DNA of 7,954 bases. It comes from Robiginitomaculum sp. Lineage in GTDB: Bacteria; Pseudomonadota; Alphaproteobacteria; Caulobacterales; Maricaulaceae. The stretch spans positions 1-7,954 of the forward strand of contig JAESQI010000257.1 of assembly GCA_016765255.1 (NCBI GenBank). The letters are read 5' to 3'. Under the pieces are notes generated by a model. That model saw only the letters and a program-made list of their open reading frames with translations. It made no database searches and was not told the DNA's origin. Below, one piece after another: positions 1 through 5,910 of this stretch (positions are counted from its first letter, which is position 1; the number at the start of each line of letters is the position of its first letter). Position numbers and translations under genes: made by a program.

Positions 1-411
1 CGGGCACCGCATGGTGTTGGGGTTGCCCTGTGTCCCGATTCCCATAACGACGTTTTCGGCCTTTATTTTTTTACCACCCTTTAGGGAGATTTCAAACGCG
101 CCTTGTTGGCCAGTTATTTCCATGACCTCACAATTAAGCAGGACATTGATTTCGCCAGCTTTAGCTTGATCGTCCCATTTGTCCAAAATATCTTCTCGTG
201 AGCCTGCGGCAAAATCCACATCACTGCGCAAAACCAATTGGTCAGGCGTGGCCATGATGTGCTTGCCTTTTTGGTATTTGAATATGGTGTCGGATAAGTG
301 ATCGGTTTTTTCAATCAGTACATGGGAGAGCCCAAGCTCTGCCGCCCGTGCCGCTGCGCTTAAGCCCGCAGGCCCTGATCCTATAATCGCTATTTTTACT
401 ATTTCGGTCAA
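1..411 (-). CDS. FAD-dependent NAD(P)-type oxidoreductase, N-terminal part (partial, runs off window)
   Basis: This minus-strand frame is open from 411 to the window edge and gives 137 residues without a stop. The N-terminus has the FAD-binding Rossmann signature: IIGSGPAG at residues 9-16, followed by an Ala-rich helix and an acidic strand end (LIEK, 32-35). A second conserved motif, MGIGTQGNPN (123-132), is typical of pyridine-nucleotide-disulphide oxidoreductase-like flavoproteins. Residues 36-80, with the KYQKGKH and GSRE segments, match what I remember of a flavoprotein subgroup annotated only as NAD(P)-binding/FAD oxidoreductase. No CXXC redox pair is visible in this part; single Cys are at 94 and 136. 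TTG at 411 is chosen as start because AAGGGG (424-419) lies 7 nt upstream; the in-frame GTG at 417 is too close to that site. There is no signal peptide, so it is cytoplasmic. It is divergent from the cytochrome operon and may be co-regulated with it, possibly feeding electrons or working on a redox partner (inference). The electron partner and full domain set lie outside the window. Confidence 0.88.
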   Translation of the reverse strand, partial: MTEIVKIAIIGSGPAGLSAAARAAELGLSHVLIEKTDHLSDTIFKYQKGKHIMATPDQLVLRSDVDFAAGSREDILDKWDDQAKAGEINVLLNCEVMEITGQQGAFEISLKGGKKIKAENVVMGIGTQGNPNTMRCP

Positions 412-418
412 ACCCACG

Positions 419-424
419 CCCCTT
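419..424 (-). promoter_or_regulatory. Shine-Dalgarno site that decides the TTG start of the oxidoreductase
   Basis: On the minus strand the bases read AAGGGG, 7 nt before TTG at 411. This spacing supports TTG over the in-frame GTG at 417-415, which would leave only 1 nt between the site and the start. The outer arm of the inverted repeat (427-436) ends 2 nt upstream of this site, so a leader hairpin could affect ribosome access. Confidence 0.55.
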
Positions 425-426
425 AT

Positions 427-479
427 AAGTGTTTGAATATACCATTCCTAGTATGTTTTAAAAAAAAAATCAAACACTT
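427..479. repeat. Exact 10-bp inverted repeat in the divergent intergenic region
   Basis: AAGTGTTTGA at 427-436 is the exact reverse complement of TCAAACACTT at 470-479. The arms are separated by 33 bp and their centres are 43 bp apart, about four helical turns. One arm abuts the Shine-Dalgarno site of the minus-strand oxidoreductase; the other overlaps the best -35-like hexamer for the plus-strand operon. This geometry fits a paired operator for a regulator that bridges two sites. It could also form a stem with a 33-nt loop in the oxidoreductase leader RNA. The repeat is directly seen; the function is inferred. Confidence 0.5.
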
Positions 480-495
480 GCGTAAATAAAAAAAA
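456..495. other. A-tract-rich segment of the intergenic region
   Basis: The plus strand has TTTT followed by ten A (456-469) and a second run of eight A at 488-495. Such tracts can bend DNA or act as an UP element. The first lies just upstream of the -35-like hexamer at 478-483 and inside the space between the inverted-repeat arms. No stem precedes the T-runs on the opposite strand closely enough to call an intrinsic terminator. Confidence 0.4.
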
Positions 496-506
496 CAAGT
501 CATATT
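478..506 (+). promoter_or_regulatory. Possible sigma70-like promoter of the cytochrome operon
   Basis: TTGCGT (478-483) and CATATT (501-506) are separated by 17 bp, which would put a transcription start near 512-514, about 15 nt before the first start codon. Only the TTG of the -35 element and four of six -10 positions match consensus, so this is weak. The inverted-repeat arm at 470-479 overlaps the -35 element, which would suit control by a DNA-binding protein. I saw no clear FNR (TTGAT-N4-ATCAA) or CRP box. Confidence 0.22.
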
Positions 507-517
507 GCAACCATCAT

Positions 518-524
518 GAAGGGG
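518..524 (+). promoter_or_regulatory. Shine-Dalgarno site of the five-heme cytochrome gene
   Basis: GAAGGGG ends 4 nt before ATG at 529, and its AAGG core lies 6 nt before that ATG. The next in-frame ATG at 538 would be 13 nt away, so 529 is preferred. Confidence 0.55.
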
Positions 525-528
525 CACC

Positions 529-1905
529 ATGAACTCTATGTTTAATAAAATTGTTGTTAGTTGTATATTCGTTGCTGTGTTCTTTATGAATGGGCATGCA
601 AGTGGGCAAATTATGCCTAAAACCCCGTTTAATGACGGGGGTATTCACGAGGGCGTGATGACCTGTTACGGCTCTACTTGTCATAGTCGGCAAGAGGCAA
701 CAGGGATTACTGTCCGTCAAAACGAATCATTAACGTGGCAAGACGGCACATCTACAACAGGTGCTCATTACCGCGCTTATAAAACTTTACTCACCGAGCG
801 CTCAAAATCTATTGCGCTGAGGTTGGGGCTATTTACACCCGCACACGAGGCAAAAGAATGTCTATCGTGCCATACGGACGGTATTGTTGCGGCGCGGCGC
901 GGCGCAAAATTTCAGATTGATGACGGTGTTGGCTGCGAGAGTTGTCACGGCGCGGCTGGAGATTGGTTGTCGCGGCATTACGAAGTCGGCGCCAGTCATA
1001 AAACAAATGTATCGCGGGGGCTGTATCCGTTAGAAGATGCCAAAACTCGTGCGGGTGTTTGCTTGTCTTGCCATATGGGAAGTGAAGCAGAGGGACAATT
1101 TGTCACCCACCGTCTCATGGCGGCTGGCCATCCGCGTATGTCGTTTGAGCTTGATTTGTTTACGGCGTTGCAAAGTCATCATAGTGAAGATGTAGATTAC
1201 GAAACTCGAAAAAACGTGCAATCGGGCACTCGGATATGGGCGATTGGTCAAGCTATGACCTTAAAACAACAATTGCGTCTGTTCCAAAATCCAGCTTTGA
1301 ACCGCGACGGTATTTTTCCTGAACTTGTCTTTTTTGATTGCCTCGCCTGTCACCGCGAAATATCAGATGATCCGAATTGGCGTCCTGTAGTGCGCCAAAA
1401 CCCAGGTCGCCCAAGTTTGCCGGGTATCGTGAAATTTAATGATGCCAGTATGATTATGTTACTGGCCACGGCGCGGCAAATCGCGCCTGATCTTGCCCCA
1501 AGCCTTGAGGCACAAATAAGGGCTTTTCATAGCAGTATTAGTGGGAATGGATCCCAGTCCTCTGCAACTCAAGCTCTCGAAGCGACAACGAATGCTTTAA
1601 TAAAGCGCATAGAACGAACAAATTTCACCAAAGCGCAAACGCTTGATATTTTGGATATTGTTGTTACGGATACTCTAACGCGTCGCTATACTGATTATGT
1701 GGCGGCGGAACAAGCGATTATGGCGGTTGATACACTCCTAAGTTCCATGATCGCATCCAAGCAAGTTGCGCGTATTGAGGTGTCTCAAATGCGCAAGGAA
1801 ATTAACATGGCTTATGACGCCGTGGAAAATCCTAATACTTATAATCAAGATCAGCTTACAAATGCCCTCAGAAATGTGCATGCGCGGTTAAGAGAATTAA
1901 GGTGA
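529..1905 (+). CDS. Periplasmic five-heme c-type cytochrome, cytochrome c554-like
   Basis: The product has 458 residues and starts with a Sec signal peptide: Lys at 7, a hydrophobic core at about 8-20 and a likely cut near residue 24. Five heme-attachment motifs are visible: an unusual CX4CH at 46-52 (CYGSTCH), then CLSCH at 111, CESCH at 136, CLSCH at 178 and CLACH at 271. All five lie in the first 275 residues. The AAGHPRMSFEL segment (198-208), after HRLM, is a hallmark I associate with cytochrome c554/c-prime-like multiheme proteins; its His and others (80, 106, 150, 157, 194, 217, 218) are candidate distal iron ligands. Residues about 300-458 have no heme motif and look mostly helical, a possible docking or dimer region. 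The protein probably shuttles electrons in the periplasm. It is the first gene of a tight four-gene operon, overlapping the next by 4 nt. Substrate-level activity like that of hydroxylamine-linked c554 is not implied by the sequence. Confidence 0.93.
   Translation: MNSMFNKIVVSCIFVAVFFMNGHASGQIMPKTPFNDGGIHEGVMTCYGSTCHSRQEATGITVRQNESLTWQDGTSTTGAHYRAYKTLLTERSKSIALRLGLFTPAHEAKECLSCHTDGIVAARRGAKFQIDDGVGCESCHGAAGDWLSRHYEVGASHKTNVSRGLYPLEDAKTRAGVCLSCHMGSEAEGQFVTHRLMAAGHPRMSFELDLFTALQSHHSEDVDYETRKNVQSGTRIWAIGQAMTLKQQLRLFQNPALNRDGIFPELVFFDCLACHREISDDPNWRPVVRQNPGRPSLPGIVKFNDASMIMLLATARQIAPDLAPSLEAQIRAFHSSISGNGSQSSATQALEATTNALIKRIERTNFTKAQTLDILDIVVTDTLTRRYTDYVAAEQAIMAVDTLLSSMIASKQVARIEVSQMRKEINMAYDAVENPNTYNQDQLTNALRNVHARLRELR
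1890..1905 (+). promoter_or_regulatory. Coupled start: Shine-Dalgarno plus GTGA stop/start overlap
   Basis: AAGAGA (1890-1895) sits 6 nt before GTG at 1902. GTGA at 1902-1905 holds both the start of the lipoprotein gene and the TGA stop of the cytochrome gene, which indicates translational coupling. The later in-frame ATG at 1941 would remove the basic n-region (RVLRRK) of the lipoprotein signal, so GTG is the better start. Confidence 0.65.
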
Positions 1906-3899
1906 GTCGGGTTTTACGTCGGAAATTATGTGCAACCGTGATGGCTTCAGCCCTCATATTGTCGTCATGTGGCGGTAATGGTGGGAGTTCTACCACCGCG
2001 CCTATCTCGCCTCCACCGCCACCGCCTCCACCGTCAAGTGGTAAATATACACCGCCTGCTGCTGAAAACTTATCTGTATCTGATGTCGAGATAATCATCG
2101 CTCAAGCTGTGGCAGAAGCCAGTGCGCAAAACCTCCCATCCGTTATATCTGTGACAGACCGGGCAGGGAATGTACTCGCTGTTTTTAGGATGAATGGCAC
2201 GACTGCAACTACGAAAATTAGGGCGGGGAAAACCACTGATATTGGATTGCAAGGTGTTGATGTCCCTCATCAATTGGCAGCGATTTCCAAGGCGATAACG
2301 GGCGCTTATCTTTCTTCTGGTGGAAATGCGTTTTCTTCGCGTACTGCTAGCCAGATTGTCCAAGAACATTTTCCGCCCTCTGCCAATACTGTGGGCCTAG
2401 AAAGCGGGCCGTTATTTGGTGTGCAGTTCTCCCAACTCCCCTGTTCAGACTTTTCCCAACGTTCAATGGGCGGGACAAATACATTGGGGCCAAAGCGCGC
2501 TCCTTTAGGGCTTTCTGCTGACCCTGGGGGGCTGCCTCTATATAAAAACGGCGTCATGGTCGGCGGTATTGGGGTTTCTGGCGATGATGATTACGGATTT
2601 GATACGGAAATTGTTGATATTGATAATAGCCTTGAAGAGTTGATTGCCGTGGCGGGTACATTTGGATTTGCCGCGCCACAGTCTATTCGCGCTGACCGCA
2701 TCACTGTTGACGGTACGTCTTTGCGGTTTATTGACAAAGACGAAAGTGATCTTGCGTCAAATCCAGCAAGTGCGCCTAGTTTTGCAAGTGTGGATGGTTC
2801 TTCTGGTAATTTAGTTGCGGTCACTGGATATTATCAGGGTGTTAGTACTCTTGCAGGGACGACCTATAAGTTTGAGAATTCTGGTATGCGGCCATCAACG
2901 CGGGCTGAATACGCTAATCCTGATGTATTTGTTTTTACCAATGGCAGCGGGGTTAACCGTTTTCCGCCTATCGCAGCTACAGACGGGGCCGTTGTGACAT
3001 CGCCGCTTACTCAAGCAGAAGTTCGCACCGTGATCGAGGAAGCTTTTCTTGTCATGACCCGCTCTCGGGCCCAAATTCGCAAACCGCTGGATAGCCGGGC
3101 TGAAGTTTCTATTTCTGTGGTCGATACTTATGGTACAATTCTAGGCATGGTTAGATCACCTGACGCGCCTATATTTGGCTCGGACGTATCGCTACAAAAA
3201 GCGCGCACCGCCACGTTTTTTTCAAATACTATCGCAGGGGATCAATTGGAAGCGGTCACGCGCAGTGTCGCTATTGGCGGTGGTGGGCTTGATCCACGCG
3301 TTACTATTCGCACACAGCAAGTGCGGGATTTTATCGGTGATCCCAATGCTCTTACAGGCACACATGCTTTTGCCGATCGCTCTGGTGGTAATTTATCTAG
3401 GCCTTATTTTCCAGACGGAGAGGTCGGGACGGCAAATGGCCCACTGTCAGTGCCGATAGAAAATTTCAGTCCCTTTGCCAATGGACTTCAAGAAGAGCTG
3501 ATTAAAGATAATGTATTAGAACACGCCACCTTTGTTCTAGGGGGAGGGCCTGATACAAGGCGGCGTTGCACCTTTGTCCCCGACGTCGTAGCAGGTCAAA
3601 ACCGCTTGCAAAACGGTATCCAGATTTTCCCGGGTAGTGTGCCGATTTATAAAAATGGCGAGCTTGTTGGTGGTATTGGTGTGTCTGGTGACGGGATTGA
3701 CCAAGACGATATGATCTCGTTTCTCGGTGTTCACAATGCAGGGCTTGTCCTTGGTACACTCGGTAATGCAGATCCTGCTATTCGGGCTGATACGATTATC
3801 ATTCCCGTCAACGGTGAAGATATTCGCCTGCGCTATGTTAGCTGTCCATTCGCTCCATTTTTGGATACGAATGAACAAAATCCGTGTCAGGGTAAATAA
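1902..3899 (+). CDS. Lipoprotein with two tandem GlcG/HbpS-like heme-binding-protein domains
   Basis: The product has 665 residues. A basic n-region, a hydrophobic stretch and the lipobox LSSC (20-23) mark a lipoprotein acylated at Cys23. A flexible Gly/Ser segment and a run of eight prolines (37-44) tether the rest to the membrane. Two copies of the HbpS/GlcG fold (Pfam Haem_degrading, PF03928, by recognition) follow. Copy one spans about 57-265, with VSVTDRAGNVLAVFRM-like strands near 82-97 and YKNGVMVGGIGVSGD at 214-228. Copy two spans about 367-630, with SVVDTYGTILGMVR at 405-418 and YKNGELVGGIGVSGD at 583-597. In both, long inserts separate the two halves, so the protein is much larger than single-domain family members (about 140-150 residues). 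Each insert holds one Cys upstream of YKNG (181 and 556); Cys648 and Cys662 near the end could form a disulphide. There is no CXXCH. Known relatives bind heme or related ligands; here heme or ligand sensing, delivery to the cytochromes, or a structural role are all possible. The gene overlaps both neighbours. Confidence 0.87.
   Translation: MSRVLRRKLCATVMASALILSSCGGNGGSSTTAPISPPPPPPPPSSGKYTPPAAENLSVSDVEIIIAQAVAEASAQNLPSVISVTDRAGNVLAVFRMNGTTATTKIRAGKTTDIGLQGVDVPHQLAAISKAITGAYLSSGGNAFSSRTASQIVQEHFPPSANTVGLESGPLFGVQFSQLPCSDFSQRSMGGTNTLGPKRAPLGLSADPGGLPLYKNGVMVGGIGVSGDDDYGFDTEIVDIDNSLEELIAVAGTFGFAAPQSIRADRITVDGTSLRFIDKDESDLASNPASAPSFASVDGSSGNLVAVTGYYQGVSTLAGTTYKFENSGMRPSTRAEYANPDVFVFTNGSGVNRFPPIAATDGAVVTSPLTQAEVRTVIEEAFLVMTRSRAQIRKPLDSRAEVSISVVDTYGTILGMVRSPDAPIFGSDVSLQKARTATFFSNTIAGDQLEAVTRSVAIGGGGLDPRVTIRTQQVRDFIGDPNALTGTHAFADRSGGNLSRPYFPDGEVGTANGPLSVPIENFSPFANGLQEELIKDNVLEHATFVLGGGPDTRRRCTFVPDVVAGQNRLQNGIQIFPGSVPIYKNGELVGGIGVSGDGIDQDDMISFLGVHNAGLVLGTLGNADPAIRADTIIIPVNGEDIRLRYVSCPFAPFLDTNEQNPCQGK
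2010..2033 (+). repeat. Proline-coding CCN repeat in the lipoprotein linker
   Basis: Eight consecutive CCN codons encode Pro37-Pro44. CCTCCACCG at 2010-2018 recurs exactly at 2025-2033 with CCACCG between. It lies right after the lipidation signal and encodes a stiff spacer. Such tracts can expand or contract, so length variation between strains is plausible. Confidence 0.7.
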
Positions 3900-3901
3900 T
3901 G
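3889..3901 (+). promoter_or_regulatory. Coupled start: AGGG plus TAATG stop/start overlap
   Basis: AGGG (3889-3892) lies 6 nt before ATG at 3899. TAATG (3897-3901) shares one base between the lipoprotein stop and the beta-barrel start, so ribosomes can reinitiate directly. Confidence 0.65.
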
Positions 3902-5899
3902 CGGTCGAGGTTTGCATATCATGTCAGCGCCCTAGCGATTTTGGCGAGTGTGTACTCAGTTAATGCTGATGCCTCGCGTATTTTTTCAGCCTTAGATGAA
4001 AGCACGGGCGAAACGATTACAATAGAATTGTATGATCTGCCGAAGGTGGAAACTTCAAGTAAAAACGCGCCAATTATAAACGCACCAAGAATATTTACGC
4101 CAAATATAGGCATAGCAAGTGTAGATATATTAAGTCTGAAACAAGCTCCTGTAAAAATTATTCAGTACGCTCAAGTAGAGACACAAACTGATCCACCCGA
4201 AGAAAAAATTGAAAGAAGCGAGCGCCCAAGGCGTATTCCGGGCCGCACAGTTACCCTACCAAAGCGCGAAAGATTATTTGATCCAGCATCTGTCCCACCG
4301 CCGAGAGCAGATACCTTCCCAAAGGACGAAATTCCTTTACCTGATCGGTGGAGATTGGTCGAAGACATTGGTGTACATGAACGTTGGTATGATCCTTACA
4401 ATCAAAATACACTCAAAGGTGACCGTCCCCTAAAAGGACATGATGGTTGGTTTTTTGTGGCAACGGCTATTTCTGATACGGTTTTAGAACCGCGTAGTTT
4501 CCCCATTCCCGTTGGTGTGCAAACAACCGAGCGCCCGACCAATGATTTATTTGGCGATCCTGATAGCTTGGTGTTTTCCCAAACCATTATTGCCAGTGGG
4601 GCTTTGATCGAAGGTTTGACTGTTTTTAAGCCTCAAGATTTGGAATTTCGCCTAACCGCTGCGTTTAACCTTAACTATGTCCAAGTGAATGAGAAACGTA
4701 TCCTCCATGTTGAACCCTCTAAAGGCACCGACCGAACAGATGTATTTGTCGGCATCCAAGAGGCGTTTATTGATTACCATATTCGCAATGTATCTGACCG
4801 CTATGATTTTGACAGTTTGCGGGTCGGTATTCAGCCGTTTTCTACTGATTTTCGTGGGTTTTTATTCCAAGACAATCAACCGGGTATTCGGTTTTTTGGC
4901 AATCGGGACAATAACCGTTACCAGTATAATCTAGCGGTATTTGGGCGGTTAGAGAAAGACACAAATTCTGGGCTAAACTCGGTTGTTTCGACCCCGCGCC
5001 GCGACTTGATTTTTCTCGCCAATTTGTACCGACAAGATTTCCCAGTTCCGGGCATGACCTCGCAAGTGACCGCTGTTTACAATCTTAACCGCGAGGGAAG
5101 TCATCCTGAAATTGACACCAATGGTTTCCCTGTGCGCCCCGCCTTGCTTGGCAATCTAAGGGGGCGTGATTACGATGTTGTCTATCTTGGGTATAATGCA
5201 GATGGTCGGTTTGGTCGCTCTAATCTAACACTGGCCATGTATCTAGCGCTTGGCCAAGACCGCAATAGTATATTTACAGGCAAAACCGCCTCTATTCGGG
5301 CCGCCATGGTCGCGGCTGAAGCCTCATATGATTATAATTGGGCAAGGTTTCGGGCGTCCTTCCTTTATGCCACAGGGGACAGCGACCCTTATGATGATGT
5401 AGAGACGGGATTTGACGCCATATTTGAAAACCCGCAATTTGCAGGTGCCGATACGTCTTACTGGATACGGCAAAATATTCCATTTATTGGCGGTGGGCGG
5501 GTGATAGGCCTCAGCGGACGTAACGGCATTTTAAATTCTCTCCAATCGTCCAAAGAACAAGGGCAAAGTAATTTCAATAACCCTGGAACGGTGCTCTTTG
5601 GCCTCGGGGCTGATTTTGACATATTACCCGAACTCCGCTTGTCCTTTAATGCCAACGCACTTGGCTTTGCGGATACGGCTGTGCTTCGAAATTTACGCCA
5701 AGATGGCAGCATCAGTAAAAACATTGGTTTGGACTTGTCTGCGTCCGCGATTTACAGGCCAAAGTTTTCACAAAATATTGTGTTACGGGCCTCAATAGCC
5801 TCGCTGGAACCAGGCGAGGGCTTTGATGATTTATTTGAAAACGAAGAAGATAAAAAACGGTATTTGTCGGTTTTGCTTAACGCAACTCTGACCTATTAG
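3899..5899 (+). CDS. Outer-membrane beta-barrel (porin-like) protein with long N-terminal extension
   Basis: The product has 666 residues. A signal peptide with a likely ADA cut after residue 25 is followed by about 125 residues rich in Pro, Lys, Arg and Glu (about 26-150) that look unstructured. A conserved-looking block follows (150-208) with DPYNQNTLKGDRPLKG at 165-180 and ISDTVLEPRSFPIPVG at 191-206; I recall similar blocks in uncharacterised outer-membrane proteins. From about 222 on, alternating polar/hydrophobic strands of about 8-12 residues alternate with Asp/Asn/Gly-rich turns, as in a transmembrane barrel, and the chain ends in an aromatic residue (LLNATLTY), as the BAM insertion signal requires. 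I find no cysteine anywhere, so the N-terminal CXXC reported for MtrB-type electron-conduit porins is absent. Placed between a lipoprotein and a giant multiheme cytochrome, it may hold or pass an electron carrier, or let a substrate through. An alginate-export or other solute porin is the main alternative. Confidence 0.78.
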   Translation: MRSRFAYHVSALAILASVYSVNADASRIFSALDESTGETITIELYDLPKVETSSKNAPIINAPRIFTPNIGIASVDILSLKQAPVKIIQYAQVETQTDPPEEKIERSERPRRIPGRTVTLPKRERLFDPASVPPPRADTFPKDEIPLPDRWRLVEDIGVHERWYDPYNQNTLKGDRPLKGHDGWFFVATAISDTVLEPRSFPIPVGVQTTERPTNDLFGDPDSLVFSQTIIASGALIEGLTVFKPQDLEFRLTAAFNLNYVQVNEKRILHVEPSKGTDRTDVFVGIQEAFIDYHIRNVSDRYDFDSLRVGIQPFSTDFRGFLFQDNQPGIRFFGNRDNNRYQYNLAVFGRLEKDTNSGLNSVVSTPRRDLIFLANLYRQDFPVPGMTSQVTAVYNLNREGSHPEIDTNGFPVRPALLGNLRGRDYDVVYLGYNADGRFGRSNLTLAMYLALGQDRNSIFTGKTASIRAAMVAAEASYDYNWARFRASFLYATGDSDPYDDVETGFDAIFENPQFAGADTSYWIRQNIPFIGGGRVIGLSGRNGILNSLQSSKEQGQSNFNNPGTVLFGLGADFDILPELRLSFNANALGFADTAVLRNLRQDGSISKNIGLDLSASAIYRPKFSQNIVLRASIASLEPGEGFDDLFENEEDKKRYLSVLLNATLTY

Positions 5900-5910
5900 G
5901 AATGGTAATG
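5898..5910 (+). promoter_or_regulatory. Shine-Dalgarno site that decides the giant cytochrome start
   Basis: AGGA (5898-5901) overlaps the TAG stop of the barrel gene and lies 6 nt before ATG at 5908. An in-frame ATG at 5902 is directly next to the site and so unlikely to be used. The choice adds or removes only two residues. Confidence 0.55.

Noticed and set aside
439..454. Imperfect dyad ATAC-N8-GTAT in the intergenic region as a separate operator.
   Set aside because: Only four bases pair in each outer arm and it is not concentric with the 10-bp inverted repeat; too weak to call.
456..495. T-runs on the minus strand of the intergenic region as an intrinsic terminator.
   Set aside because: No GC-rich stem stands directly before the T-run, and both flanking genes diverge from here, so a terminator is not expected.
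3537..3917. A 126-residue minus-strand open frame opposite the end of the lipoprotein gene.
   Set aside because: It lies opposite strong coding sequence with a clear domain, has no ribosome site that I see and no recognisable protein features.
3899..5899. Calling the barrel protein an MtrB homologue.
   Set aside because: It has no cysteine, whereas the N-terminal CXXC is a feature of MtrB-type porins, and I see no other specific MtrB motif.
440..5907. The 11-mer TAGGAATGGTA occurs on the minus strand at 450-440 and on the plus strand at 5897-5907.
   Set aside because: Several 11-mer matches are expected by chance in about 8 kb on both strands, and the second copy is set by the barrel stop codon and the next gene's ribosome site.
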